Source: Weissella bombi
GTDB lineage: Bacteria > Bacillota > Bacilli > Lactobacillales > Lactobacillaceae
DNA: 64,000 nt
Assembly (NCBI RefSeq): GCF_900094835.1
Contig: NZ_FMAO01000001.1
Location: 396,345 to 460,344, forward strand
Reading direction: 5' to 3'
The position numbers and the translations under genes are program-made. How positions within the stretch are numbered: the stretch's first letter is position 1; the number at the start of each line of letters is the position of its first letter. A model generated the notes under the pieces. That model worked only from the letters and a program-made list of their open reading frames with translations, searched no databases and was not told the DNA's origin. Shown piece after piece: positions 27,211 through 36,175 of the stretch.

Positions 27211-28758
27211 TTAGGCCTCCTTCTCACCTTTGATAGTTGCACCGTTAGTCATACCATATGGAATAACACGACCCTTACTAATGAACAATGCCAAGATAAT
27301 ACCAACGATTGAGAAAGCAAATCCGATCGCAAATGATACGTGGAATCCCTTCATTGAAGCATCTAAGATATCTGAACCATATTGTAATGGATTAGCGGCT
27401 TGCAAAGCCTTGCTTGGTTGATTATTCGTAATAATATTTTGTGTAACTGATGTCAACAATGCCACGACAACTGATGAAGCTACTTGACGAGCCGTGTTGT
27501 TTGAAGCCGTTGCATCTGCTGCTTCATTAGGTGGCAAAACTGACATTGACATCGTTGTCAAAGGCATCATTGCCATCGCAACACCAAACATTCTAACTGC
27601 ATACAAAGTTGTAATAAATGCACCCGGTGTCGTTGTTGTAATAAACATGAATGGGAATGTACTAATTGCCAAAATAACGAAACCGACAATTGACAAACGC
27701 TTTGCACCAATGCGGTCATATGAACGACCAGCAATTGGTGCCATAATCCCCATTAACAAAGCACCTGGTAGCAATACTAATCCAGAATCTAGCGTTGACA
27801 TACCGTGTACGTTTTGCAAATATGTTGGCAACATCATTTGCACACCAATCATTGCCATCATCGTCATCATAACGGCGACGGTTGTAATCGTAAATTGCTT
27901 GTTCTTAAAGACACGAACGTCCATAAATGGTACATCCATCTTAAGTTGACGCCAAATAAACAGGATAATAACAACAATTCCCAATACAATTGGTGTGACA
28001 ACTGTTGCAATGTCGCCCCAACCATCGGTAGCAACGTTTGTGAATCCCCAAAGGAAAACACCAAATCCTAAGATTGACAAGATAAATGATAGAACATCAA
28101 GTTTAATCTTTTTAGTTGGTAACACATTCTTAACGAAGAAGAACGATAAAATAAATGCAATAACAATAACAATTAGCGGCAAAATAAAGATTGTCCGCCA
28201 TGAATCAGAAATCGTTAATCCTAAGAATACGTGATCTTTTTCAAGAATCCAACCTGACAAACTAGGACCAATGGCAGGCGCCAAACCAATAACGATACCA
28301 TTTAATCCCATGGCTGCACCACGTTCTGCAACTGGATAAATGTTGATCATTACCACTTGCATCAATGGCATCGTTACACCAACGGCAATCGCAGTAATAA
28401 TACGACCGGCCAAGAATAGCCACCACATGTTTGATTGTGCCGGTGTAAAGGCCGTCACAGCCATACCAATTGTTAATAGCGCGTAAGCTATATTATATAA
28501 TACTTTTGACTTAATACGCGTTGACAAGAAGGCTGATACGGGCATCATCACCCCATTTGCTAGCAAAAACCATGTTGTTGCCTGCTGTGCCGTTGCAAAT
28601 GAAATGTCAAAATCATGCATTAGGGTTGGAATAGCCGTACCCAATGACGTTTGCATTAACACACCCGCAAATGTACCAATCAACAATACAGCAACCATGG
28701 CTGTACGGTTAAATGGTTTACCGTTCATGTCAAGCGTTGTTTGTTTACTTTGTGCCAT
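27211..28758 (-). CDS. DHA2-family (EmrB/QacA-type) MFS drug exporter
   Basis: 515 aa with about 14 predicted membrane segments, the DHA2 number. The family motif A appears as GRSYDRIGAKR-like loop sequence, and motif C-like LNGIVIGLAPAIGPSLSGWIL is clear in segment 5. Such proton antiporters export lipophilic cations and dyes. I chose the ATG at 28756-28758 because GGAGG lies five bases upstream and overlaps the alternative ATG at 28770. A promoter with a palindromic operator precedes it, but no TetR or MarR gene is adjacent. Confidence 0.94.
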   Translation of the reverse strand: MAQSKQTTLDMNGKPFNRTAMVAVLLIGTFAGVLMQTSLGTAIPTLMHDFDISFATAQQATTWFLLANGVMMPVSAFLSTRIKSKVLYNIAYALLTIGMAVTAFTPAQSNMWWLFLAGRIITAIAVGVTMPLMQVVMINIYPVAERGAAMGLNGIVIGLAPAIGPSLSGWILEKDHVFLGLTISDSWRTIFILPLIVIVIAFILSFFFVKNVLPTKKIKLDVLSFILSILGFGVFLWGFTNVATDGWGDIATVVTPIVLGIVVIILFIWRQLKMDVPFMDVRVFKNKQFTITTVAVMMTMMAMIGVQMMLPTYLQNVHGMSTLDSGLVLLPGALLMGIMAPIAGRSYDRIGAKRLSIVGFVILAISTFPFMFITTTTPGAFITTLYAVRMFGVAMAMMPLTTMSMSVLPPNEAADATASNNTARQVASSVVVALLTSVTQNIITNNQPSKALQAANPLQYGSDILDASMKGFHVSFAIGFAFSIVGIILALFISKGRVIPYGMTNGATIKGEKEA

Positions 28759-28810
28759 TTTTTCCTCCATATTTTTTCTCTTTAATCACAAGTTATAATT
28801 TTAGAACTCA

Positions 28811-28851
28811 TTTATCTTTTTATCAAGCGTTTTTGTCAAGTAATTTGACAA
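28811..28851 (-). promoter_or_regulatory. Promoter with palindromic operator for the drug exporter
   Basis: Minus strand TTGACA (28834-28839), 17-base spacer, GATAAA (28811-28816). A perfect dyad TTGTCAA-GTAAT-TTGACAA at 28833-28851 covers the -35 box and looks like a TetR/MarR-type operator. Confidence 0.6.
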
Positions 28852-28951
28852 CCTTTGTGATTATAAACACAATGGTACCAATCAACAAAAAGTTTATGAT
28901 AATCAAGCATACAATTAGATAAGCAATGAAACCACTTACAAAAAACAACTA

Positions 28952-28988
28952 AAGTAATTACTTAAATTGTGATTATTTCACAATTTAA
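28952..28988. repeat. Two adjoining perfect inverted repeats in an intergenic region
   Basis: AAGTAATTACTT (28952-28963), a 12-base palindrome, adjoins TTAAATTGTGA-TTATT-TCACAATTTAA (28962-28988) with 11-base arms. Neither has a T-tail. The 332-base gap 28759-29090 holds these, the exporter promoter and a terminator, but no gene. Confidence 0.6.
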
Positions 28989-29021
28989 TCAAATTATTAT
29001 TTAAGATTTTATTAAATCCCA

Positions 29022-29056
29022 TAAAAAAAAAGACTGAAACATACTAATTTCAATCT
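29022..29056 (-). terminator. Terminator after the LysM Apf-like gene
   Basis: Minus strand: AAGATTGAAA pairs with TTTCAGTCTT (one G-U) around TTAGTATG, followed by a run of eight or nine T. Confidence 0.82.
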
Positions 29057-29090
29057 TCCTCATAAATTATTATTTTATCAAGCGGTAATC

Positions 29091-29876
29091 TTACCACCAA
29101 CCGTTAGCAGCACGGAAAGCTGTTGCGTTTTGGATTGAACCATAGCGTGAGTTAGCGTAGTTAACCATACCTTGAGTTTGTGAAGCAACTGAACCAGTTC
29201 CCCAGCCTTCCTTAGTTTGACCAAGACCACGGTAACCGTTTGGTGAAACAGCATTAGCATTTCCACCTGATTCAGGCATAACAACAGTGTTCCACAAAGC
29301 TTCGGTACCACCAGCAGCTAAGAATTGTGCTTTTGTTGAACCACCTGCTGCAGGTGCAGCAGCTTGAGCTTGTTGTGCTGGAGCAGCTTGTTGCGTTGGT
29401 GCAGCTTGTTGTTGTGCAGGCTCTGCAGCTTGCGTAGTTGCAGGAGCAGCTTGTTGTGCTGACTCACTTGCAGCAGCCTTTTCAGCAGCTGCTTGTGATG
29501 CAGCTGCTGAGCTTGCAGCAGCGGCTGATGATGCAGCGGCAGCAGAACTTGCGGCAGCTGATGATGCAGCTTGTGACATAGCGGCTGAAGCTGCTTCACT
29601 CGCAGTATCATCTGCTGATGATGAAACATCAGCAGCATCCAAATCTTGTTCATCTGGTACTTGAATCTTTTGATCAACAAAGATCATATCAGCATTCTTC
29701 ATGTCGTTTGACTTAACCAAGTCATCAACAGTCATGTTAAATTTATCAGCAAGTTGTGACAATGTATCACCTTGCTTAACGGTATATGTTGATGCAGCAT
29801 CTACAATTGATGAACCAGCAACGAAGACTGATGCAACACCGGCAACTGCTAAAGCTGTTTGCTTAACTTTACTCAT
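29091..29876 (-). CDS. Secreted LysM protein, aggregation-promoting-factor-like
   Basis: 261 aa. Signal peptide (KQTALAVAGVASVFVAGSSIVDAAS), LysM domain (about 30-73, YTVKQGDTLSQLADKFN ... IFVDQKIQV), an Ala/Ser/Gln-rich linker (about 80-180) and a C-terminal domain (about 183-261) with VVMPESGGNANAVSPNGYRG, GLGQTK and the closing YANSRYGSIQNA ... NGWW. That ending is typical of Apf and related lysozyme-like proteins of lactobacilli, in which the Glu in PESGG is the usual catalytic candidate. It would act on or bind the cell wall. A WalR-type box lies upstream. Confidence 0.9.
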   Translation of the reverse strand: MSKVKQTALAVAGVASVFVAGSSIVDAASTYTVKQGDTLSQLADKFNMTVDDLVKSNDMKNADMIFVDQKIQVPDEQDLDAADVSSSADDTASEAASAAMSQAASSAAASSAAAASSAAAASSAAASQAAAEKAAASESAQQAAPATTQAAEPAQQQAAPTQQAAPAQQAQAAAPAAGGSTKAQFLAAGGTEALWNTVVMPESGGNANAVSPNGYRGLGQTKEGWGTGSVASQTQGMVNYANSRYGSIQNATAFRAANGWW

Positions 29877-30018
29877 AAATTGAATATTAACTCCTATTTT
29901 GAAAAAAATCTTATTATTTACATTACTTATAACCCGTGACTCTCGGGTTTTTATTTTTGGATGTCACTCACCCAACGACATTTATTAGTTTACCAATATG
30001 AGCGTGCTAAATATTACG

Positions 30019-30082
30019 ATTATATTAAGCAAACTTGTACTGCACGTTTATTACGATTCTTTTAAGTAACATTTTTGTAACA
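30019..30082 (-). promoter_or_regulatory. WalR-type box and -10 before the Apf-like gene
   Basis: Minus strand: TGTTAC-AAAAA-TGTTAC (30066-30082) fits TGTWAH-N5-TGTWAH exactly; TATAAT lies at 30019-30024 with a poor -35, as expected for an activated promoter. The leader to the ATG is about 135 bases and contains a small hairpin ACCCGAGAGTCACGGGT (29932-29948). Nothing else is seen in the 380-base gap apart from a palindrome and the coaA terminator. Confidence 0.6.
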
Positions 30083-30094
30083 TATCGGTCTATA

Positions 30095-30110
30095 CCCTTT
30101 ACGTAAAGGG
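30095..30110. repeat. 16-base perfect palindrome upstream of the WalR-type box
   Basis: CCCTTTACGTAAAGGG is its own reverse complement. It lies 13 bases upstream of the WalR-type box. It could be an operator of a dimeric regulator. Confidence 0.5.
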
Positions 30111-30177
30111 GTTTTAGAATTCTTCTTACTTTTATTTAACTGGTTAATAATAAACCTTTTTTAACAAAATTAATCAA

Positions 30178-30216
30178 AAATAAAGGCCGAAAACCTGTTA
30201 GTTTCCGACCTTTATT
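30178..30216 (-). terminator. Terminator after coaA
   Basis: AATAAAGG and CCTTTATT with inner pairing of CGGAAAC to GTTTTCG around TAACAG; followed on the minus strand by TTTTTG. Also plausible on the plus strand. Confidence 0.82.
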
Positions 30217-30256
30217 ATTTTTTGTTACATTGTTGTCACTTTGATAAGTAATGTTT

Positions 30257-31201
30257 TTAGAATTTTCGCAACCAAATTGTGTCGATTTCATGGTTTTCTT
30301 GCTTATGCAACACTAAGTCAGCTCGTTCCCGAGTAGGTAAAATGAATTCATTCAAGTTTGGTAAATTCACATCTCGCCAAACTTTTGTTGCTGCCAAAAC
30401 AGCTTCATCGGTTGGCATTTTAGTGTATGCCGCAAAAAAATTATTATCATCCCCTGCTGCCACAGCTGCTGCCAGCAACGCTTTGAATCGATCAATATAC
30501 CAATCTTCAATCCATTCGGTTTTTGCATCTACATAAATTGATAGATCAAAGAAGTCCGAAATATACACTGGTGTTGCAGCTGATGCTTGCAAAGTATTAA
30601 TACCTTCAATGATAAAAATATCAGGGTTTTCAAAAACATCGTATTCTCCAACCAAGACATCAGATTGATCATGCGAATATTTAGGCGATTGCACTTGCGA
30701 CTTACCTTCTTTTAAATCATTCATAAACGATAGCAAAGCCGTCATGTCATAGGATTCAGGAAACCCTTTACGATCGAAGATCCCCATTTGACGTAATTTA
30801 TCATTTGGAAGCAAAAAACCATCAGTTGTCGTCAATGCAACTTGCTTCTTTGGAAAAGCAACTTGTAATAAATACCGTAGCAATCGAGCCGTGGTTGACT
30901 TACCAACAGCAACTGAACCAGCAATGCCAATAATAAAAGGGCCTGGTGCCGCTGGGCGACCTAAAAAATCAGCCCGTTCATTAATATCACGATGGTATTG
31001 GTCATAGCGCAACTTAATATAGCTTACTAACGGTCCATAAACATCAAAAACATCATCTACGGCGATACGGTCATTATAAGCTTTAATATTTTGCAATATT
31101 TGTGGCGTCATTTTCAGACTGTCAGGCGCAACGTATTTACTCGTTAGTTGTTGCCAATCTTTTCTATCAAAAACAGCAAAGTTCAAAGGTGCTGTTGCCA
31201 T
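30257..31201 (-). CDS. coaA: Type I pantothenate kinase
   Basis: 314 aa, the normal length. First step of coenzyme A synthesis: phosphorylates pantothenate with ATP. The P-loop GIAGSVAVGKSTTARLL is at about 92-108, followed by TTDGFLLPN, KGFPESYD and the YDVFENPDIFIIEGIN block, all typical of bacterial type I enzymes. The start ATG follows GAGGT and lies 5 bases after the helD stop, so the two genes form one operon. Confidence 0.96.
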   Translation of the reverse strand: MATAPLNFAVFDRKDWQQLTSKYVAPDSLKMTPQILQNIKAYNDRIAVDDVFDVYGPLVSYIKLRYDQYHRDINERADFLGRPAAPGPFIIGIAGSVAVGKSTTARLLRYLLQVAFPKKQVALTTTDGFLLPNDKLRQMGIFDRKGFPESYDMTALLSFMNDLKEGKSQVQSPKYSHDQSDVLVGEYDVFENPDIFIIEGINTLQASAATPVYISDFFDLSIYVDAKTEWIEDWYIDRFKALLAAAVAAGDDNNFFAAYTKMPTDEAVLAATKVWRDVNLPNLNEFILPTRERADLVLHKQENHEIDTIWLRKF

Positions 31202-31206
31202 GGGTG

Positions 31207-33489
31207 TTACCTCTTCTCGTATAAGTCATCTGACACACCAGCTAACAATGGTGTTAATTCTTGTACTGCAAAGACCGTTAACTGATGCATTGCACGTGAC
31301 GCAATTGTATAAACCAATTGACGTTCGTCATCACCATTATAAACCTTTGCTGAAGCATCCCACATGATAACTGCATCAAATTCTAGCCCCTTTGCCAAAT
31401 AAGCTGGCACAATAATCGTACCAGGTACCAAACGTTGATTCTCAGTTCGAATAACTGTCACGTCAACCTTATCACGTAAAGCTGCATACGCAGTCTGTGC
31501 ATCAGTTAATGTTTTCGTGATAATCGCTGTCGTTTCATGAGCTGCCGAATTATCAGCTAACTGTTGCACCGTACCGTCAATCATTTCGTCTAATGAATTT
31601 ACTACTGATACAACAGGTAAAGCCCCTTCGCGTTCAAACGCATCAATTTGGGCCCCATGCAACAAAATATCTTTAGAAAAGTCTGTAATTTGTTGTGTTG
31701 AACGATACGTTTGTGTCAATTCAATATATTCAGACTTTTCTGGATCAAATAGTTGTGCCAATTCGTCTTGCAAACTAACAGCATTTTCTTTAGTAAAGAT
31801 TGCCTGATTTAAGTCACCTAACATCGTAAAACGAGCCTTAGGGAAACTGAACTTTAAAAAGGCTAATTGGAATGGTGTGTAGTCTTGAATTTCATCAATA
31901 AAGACAAAGCGAATGTCACGTTCACCACGGCTACCCTTTATCAAATCAAAGAGCATCATGTATGGTGTCATGTCAGCCATTGGCAAAGCACCTTGGCGCA
32001 TTTTATCAATAGTTTGTTTAATACCAGTTTGCCAATCGTTGGCAGTTATTTGATATGCTGACATGTCAATAAAGTTAGGCATTGACTTCAAGAAGTGCAC
32101 AAACTGTTCATTTATATTAATGAAGTGATTGCGGTTAACACCACGAATAATTGGCGTAAATGCCTTCATCACGATTTGCTTAGCAATAAATTTATATTCT
32201 GCTTCATCTGATTCGAATTCACGTGGGTTATCACGCAACATCGTATCATATTGTTCTTTACTTAGGTTTTGCACTTCAGCTTCAACCCAATCAGCATGTA
32301 CTTCGTTACCTGCTTTACCCTGCAAAATCTTCATTAATTGTTCTTTAGTCGCTTGAAGACGATTACCTAGATTATAATTTTCATTAAATGAATAGTAAAT
32401 TTCGGCAATACGTTGCTTACTAATTAGTTCTTTACCTCTAAATTTAATTGCACGCAACTTAATATGTTGTTTATTTAACGTTTTTGCATAACGTTGCATA
32501 GCCTTAAAGTAAACACTCGTACCTTTTAGATCAATAATTTGCTTTTCAATACCAGCTGGTTGTGATTCAAAACGTTCCTGTAATGTTTCTAACTGTAACT
32601 TAGGCAGACGACGTGATGCATATTGATAGAAAGTCATTTGCACCATATTCTGTTCACCTAGTTCAGGTAACACTTGATCAATATAATCATTAAATAATTG
32701 ATTTGGTGAGAACAAGACGACTTGTCCAGAAGTTAAATGACCACGATAGCGATACAACAAGTAAGCTACTCGCTGTAATACAGCGGATGTTTTTCCAGAA
32801 CCGGCTGCACCTTGAACAAATAATAAATCATCTGCTGTGTTACGGATAATCTTATTTTGTTCTTTTTGAATCGTTGTCACGATTGACTTCATCTTAGTCG
32901 TTGATTCACCAGAAACGGCATTCAACAACATCTGGTCACCAACAGCTTCATCCGTATCAAAGATTGTCACGACCGTACCATCTTCAATTTGAAATTGACG
33001 TTTTAATGAAACTTCAGCATCTTGTTTACCATCTGGTGTGTCATAAGTTACATGACCTAAACCACCATCATAATAAATGGAAGAAATTGGTGCACGCCAG
33101 TCGTAAATCAAAAAGTTATCTGGGCCATCAGAAAATGAAGCTAATCCAATATAAATTTGATCAACCTTATCTGTCCCCTTTTCTTGGACATCAATTCGTG
33201 CAAAATAAGGACGTTCTTGTAAACGATCTAAGACAACTGCTTGATGCTCAGCTGAGTCCATCGCTAATTCACGTTCTTGTAGCATTTGTTGTTGTTGGCG
33301 CACAGACATCGCTGTTTCAAATAAACTACTGTATGTTGATGATTTGAAGCGAACATCTTTCCAACCATCATCTACATCAGCTTTTTTTGCGGTTGCACTT
33401 GTCATCTGCGCTTTGTTTTCCGCTTTAGCATCTTGAATTTTTTCCAATACAAAATCTAAACGTTTTTGTTCTGCCTCGTACGGCGTCAT
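31207..33489 (-). CDS. helD: HelD-type RNA polymerase-associated helicase
   Basis: 760 aa. HelD proteins are UvrD/Rep-like ATPases that bind stalled RNA polymerase and free it from DNA. Visible are an N-terminal coiled coil (about 1-90, AEQKRLDFVLEKIQDAKAEN), Walker A QGAAGSGKTSAVLQR, the Walker B-like VFIDEIQDYTPFQ, TMLGDLNQAIF, and late helicase motifs (QTYRST, PAYLAKGLEFDAVI). I chose the ATG at 33487-33489 with GGGGG eight bases upstream; a longer frame upstream lacks support. Confidence 0.9.
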   Translation of the reverse strand: MTPYEAEQKRLDFVLEKIQDAKAENKAQMTSATAKKADVDDGWKDVRFKSSTYSSLFETAMSVRQQQQMLQERELAMDSAEHQAVVLDRLQERPYFARIDVQEKGTDKVDQIYIGLASFSDGPDNFLIYDWRAPISSIYYDGGLGHVTYDTPDGKQDAEVSLKRQFQIEDGTVVTIFDTDEAVGDQMLLNAVSGESTTKMKSIVTTIQKEQNKIIRNTADDLLFVQGAAGSGKTSAVLQRVAYLLYRYRGHLTSGQVVLFSPNQLFNDYIDQVLPELGEQNMVQMTFYQYASRRLPKLQLETLQERFESQPAGIEKQIIDLKGTSVYFKAMQRYAKTLNKQHIKLRAIKFRGKELISKQRIAEIYYSFNENYNLGNRLQATKEQLMKILQGKAGNEVHADWVEAEVQNLSKEQYDTMLRDNPREFESDEAEYKFIAKQIVMKAFTPIIRGVNRNHFININEQFVHFLKSMPNFIDMSAYQITANDWQTGIKQTIDKMRQGALPMADMTPYMMLFDLIKGSRGERDIRFVFIDEIQDYTPFQLAFLKFSFPKARFTMLGDLNQAIFTKENAVSLQDELAQLFDPEKSEYIELTQTYRSTQQITDFSKDILLHGAQIDAFEREGALPVVSVVNSLDEMIDGTVQQLADNSAAHETTAIITKTLTDAQTAYAALRDKVDVTVIRTENQRLVPGTIIVPAYLAKGLEFDAVIMWDASAKVYNGDDERQLVYTIASRAMHQLTVFAVQELTPLLAGVSDDLYEKR

Positions 33490-33639
33490 AACAACTTCCC
33501 CCAATAAAATTAGTGATTCTATGTTACACCACTTTAGACTGATAAGCCAGTCATTTATAAAACTATCATGTAACATCTAATGCTATAAATTCATATATAC
33601 CAACATATTATTATACAATTAAAAATTCAATGACAACAA

Positions 33640-33712
33640 AATAGACCTGTAACCTACTGAATAAACATCAATAAGATTACAAGTCTTTTTTAGACCAGGA
33701 TAAAACTATCTA
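33640..33712 (-). terminator. Terminator region after recA
   Basis: Two overlapping hairpins on the minus strand: AGACTAGATAG-TTTT-ATCCTGGTCT followed by AAAAAA, and AGACTTGTAA pairing with TTACAGGTCT followed by ATTTTG. The second is the likelier terminator. The 251-base gap 33490-33740 otherwise holds nothing I can name. Confidence 0.55.
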
Positions 33713-33740
33713 GTCTCTTTGTATTTCATAACGACCGTTA

Positions 33741-34889
33741 TTATTTTTCGTCAATTTCCAACGGTGTATCATCTTCAGATTGCTTAGCATCTGCTGCATC
33801 CGGTGCATCTGCTGAACCGTCTTGACTACCAATATATGCCAAGCGAACTTGATCATAAATTTCATCATAAATAGCTTTATGTTCAGGTTCTTCTAGCCAA
33901 CGAATAACATTAACCTTTCCTTGACCAATCTTTTCACCTTTATAAGAGAACCATGAACCAGACTTAATAATAATATCCTTATCAGCAGCTAAGTCAATCA
34001 TCTCACCTGTCTTTGAGATTCCCTTACCAAACATAATTTCAACTTCAACTTCACGGAATGGTGCAGCAACTTTATTTTTAACAACCTTAATACGTGTTAG
34101 GTTACCAACAGATTTTACGTTATCACCATCTGCCTTAGTTGCATCGATACCACCCTTACGACGAACATCCAAACGCACTGATGAATAGAATTTCAATGCA
34201 CGTCCACCAGGTGTTGTCTCAGGATTACCAAACATAACTCCAATTTTTTCACGTAATTGGTTAATAAAGATTGTCGTTGTACCAGTCTTTAGGATAGCAC
34301 CCGACATCTTACGCAATGCTTGTGACATCATACGTGCTTGCAACCCAACTGATGAGTCCCCAATTTCACCATCAATTTCGGCTTTAGGTGTCAAAGCCGC
34401 AACAGAATCGACAACAATCATATCAATTGCACCAGATGCAATCAAGGCATCGGCAATAGCCAATCCTTGCTCACCAGTGTCAGGCTGTGATAGTAGCAAT
34501 TCATCAACATCCACGCCTAGCGCCTTAGCATATGTTACGTCCATTGCATTTTCCGCATCAATATAGGCAACAATACCACCATTCTTTTGTGCTTCAGCAA
34601 CCGCATGGAGTGCCAAAGTTGTCTTACCAGATGATTCAGGACCATATATTTCAACAATACGACCTTTAGGATAACCACCAATTCCAAGAGCAACATCTAA
34701 CTTTAATGAACCAGTTGGTGTTGATTCAACCTTAGTGAACTTGCTATCACCAAGCTTCATAACTGACCCCTTACCAAAAGACTTCTCAATTTTCTTCAAA
34801 GCATCATCTAACGCATTTTGACGCTCTTTTGGATCAGTAATTTTACCCTCTAATTTTTTATTTGGATTAATATTCTTCCCTGTTGCCAT
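33741..34889 (-). CDS. recA: Recombinase RecA
   Basis: 382 aa. Strand-exchange protein for homologous recombination. Walker [16 protein letters not shown] (about 74-88), [22 protein letters not shown] with Walker B and loop L1, the [25 protein letters not shown] block with loop L2, and the acidic C-terminal tail are as in other Firmicutes. A good promoter lies upstream, but I see no LexA/DinR box (CGAACnnnnGTTCG). Confidence 0.99.
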   Translation of the reverse strand: MATGKNINPNKKLEGKITDPKERQNALDDALKKIEKSFGKGSVMKLGDSKFTKVESTPTGSLKLDVALGIGGYPKGRIVEIYGPESSGKTTLALHAVAEAQKNGGIVAYIDAENAMDVTYAKALGVDVDELLLSQPDTGEQGLAIADALIASGAIDMIVVDSVAALTPKAEIDGEIGDSSVGLQARMMSQALRKMSGAILKTGTTTIFINQLREKIGVMFGNPETTPGGRALKFYSSVRLDVRRKGGIDATKADGDNVKSVGNLTRIKVVKNKVAAPFREVEVEIMFGKGISKTGEMIDLAADKDIIIKSGSWFSYKGEKIGQGKVNVIRWLEEPEHKAIYDEIYDQVRLAYIGSQDGSADAPDAADAKQSEDDTPLEIDEK

Positions 34890-34932
34890 GTATCTAGGCC
34901 TCCACTTGTTAGTTTTAACTTAACGTATTTAT

Positions 34933-34961
34933 AGTATAAACTAATCAACACGCTTTTTCAA
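34933..34961 (-). promoter_or_regulatory. Promoter of recA
   Basis: Minus strand TTGAAA (34956-34961), 17-base spacer, TATACT (34933-34938), about 43 bases before the ATG. Confidence 0.75.
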
Positions 34962-34982
34962 CGTTTAACCATTTGTTGTTTC

Positions 34983-35447
34983 TTATACTAATAATGTTGC
35001 TAACCAATCAAATCCGGCTGCAACACTTGCCTCACGAACTGACTGACGATTACCTTTAAAATGGTACTCCTGCGCTAAAGCAGTCCCCATAGGGGTCGCA
35101 ACACCAATAAAAACAGTTCCTGCCGGATGATTTTCTAATGCATCAGGACCAGCAACACCAGTAAAACTAATTGCCCAATCAGTGTTTAATTTATTTTTTG
35201 CTCCCATTGCCATCGCCTTCGCTACCTGGCCAGAAACAACCCCATAAGTATCAATCATTTCTTTAGGAACATCAACTAACTGTGTTTTAGCTGTCGGTGC
35301 GTAGGTCACAAATGCACCTGGTAACACTGCTGATATCCCACTAACTTCCGCTAATGTTGCCGCAAATAACCCCGCTGTCAGCGATTCCGCAGAGGTAATT
35401 GTTTGATCTTTAGCAATTAACGTTTGACCAACTAATTGTTGTTGCAT
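34983..35447 (-). CDS. CinA C-terminal domain protein (nicotinamide-nucleotide amidase)
   Basis: 154 aa, only the amidase part of CinA. Converts NMN to nicotinate mononucleotide. The family pattern SAESLTAGLFAATLAEVSG, PGAFVTYAPTAK, and ISFTGVAGPDALENHPAGTVFIG is complete. The N-terminal COG1058 half seen in many Firmicutes CinA proteins is absent, and no trace of it lies upstream. Start ATG at 35445-35447, with AAAGGAG upstream. It keeps the classical place between pgsA and recA. Confidence 0.92.
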   Translation of the reverse strand: MQQQLVGQTLIAKDQTITSAESLTAGLFAATLAEVSGISAVLPGAFVTYAPTAKTQLVDVPKEMIDTYGVVSGQVAKAMAMGAKNKLNTDWAISFTGVAGPDALENHPAGTVFIGVATPMGTALAQEYHFKGNRQSVREASVAAGFDWLATLLV

Positions 35448-35513
35448 GGTCAATCTCCTTTCCAGCAAATAAAGAGGCATAATTTAGTAAAAATGTCCTT
35501 TATTAGTATAGAA

Positions 35514-35550
35514 CAAAAATGAGGCTAAGACGAACAAAAGCCTTAACCTC
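35514..35550 (-). terminator. Terminator after pgsA
   Basis: Minus strand: GAGGTTAAG pairs with CTTAGCCTC (one G-U) around GCTTTTGTTCGT, followed by ATTTTTG. It lies between pgsA and cinA. Confidence 0.8.
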
Positions 35551-35569
35551 AATATTATTTTAAAAATTT

Positions 35570-36154
35570 TTATTTAAAACCATCTGAGAATACTTCACGA
35601 TTCTTGTAGAAGTAATCAATACCTGAGTAAATTGTTGCAATCAAAGCAATCCACATCATAATCATTGCGAATGGAATATTTACTGCTGCAAAGATCATGT
35701 CATGCAACAAGAAGAAAGAAATTGAAATCATTTGTGACATCGTCTTAATCTTTCCAGGCATGGCAGCAGCCAATACCTTCCCATTGTTTTCAACAATCAA
35801 AGTACGCAAACCAGTAATGGCTAGTTCACGAATAACAATAATTGCAACCATCCAAGCTGGTACCCAACCAAATGCAACAAAGTAAATCAAAGCTGTCATA
35901 ACCAACAACTTATCAGCTAATGGATCAGCAAATTTACCAAAATTTGTTACTAGGTGTTGCTTACGTGCAATCTTACCATCAGCCAAATCTGTTAGTGAAG
36001 CAACAATAAAGATAATTGCGCCAACTAAATGTGTTACTGGCAAAGTTGCACCAGCAAATGTTATCGTACCCCAATCAAGTGGTAACGACAATAACAACAT
36101 AAACACTGGTATCAAAATAATTCGAAATACAGTTAGTTTATTAGGTAAATTCAT
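35570..36154 (-). CDS. pgsA: Phosphatidylglycerophosphate synthase
   Basis: 194 aa with several membrane segments. Makes phosphatidylglycerophosphate from CDP-diacylglycerol and glycerol 3-phosphate. The CDP-alcohol phosphotransferase motif DG-x2-AR-x8-G-x3-D-x3-D is complete (DGKIAR ... GKFADPLAD). The start N-terminus NLPNKLTVFRIILIPVFMLLL is typical. 21 bases after rodZ, behind AGGAG. Phosphatidylglycerol also supplies glycerol phosphate for lipoteichoic acid. Confidence 0.97.
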   Translation of the reverse strand: MNLPNKLTVFRIILIPVFMLLLSLPLDWGTITFAGATLPVTHLVGAIIFIVASLTDLADGKIARKQHLVTNFGKFADPLADKLLVMTALIYFVAFGWVPAWMVAIIVIRELAITGLRTLIVENNGKVLAAAMPGKIKTMSQMISISFFLLHDMIFAAVNIPFAMIMMWIALIATIYSGIDYFYKNREVFSDGFK

Positions 36155-36175
36155 TTTCTTAATTACTCCTATATT

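Noticed and set aside
29318-29680. 120-codon Leu/Gln/His-rich frame
   Set aside because: Shadow of the low-complexity linker of the Apf-like gene, with no Shine-Dalgarno.
29881-30060. Possible ydaO-type (cyclic di-AMP) riboswitch before the Apf-like gene
   Set aside because: Only a GGGTGA-like fragment and a small ACCCG hairpin are present; the conserved core of the riboswitch is not seen.
32901-33347. 148-codon plus-strand frame opposite helD
   Set aside because: Antisense to the conserved helicase; His/Leu-rich composition typical of shadow frames.
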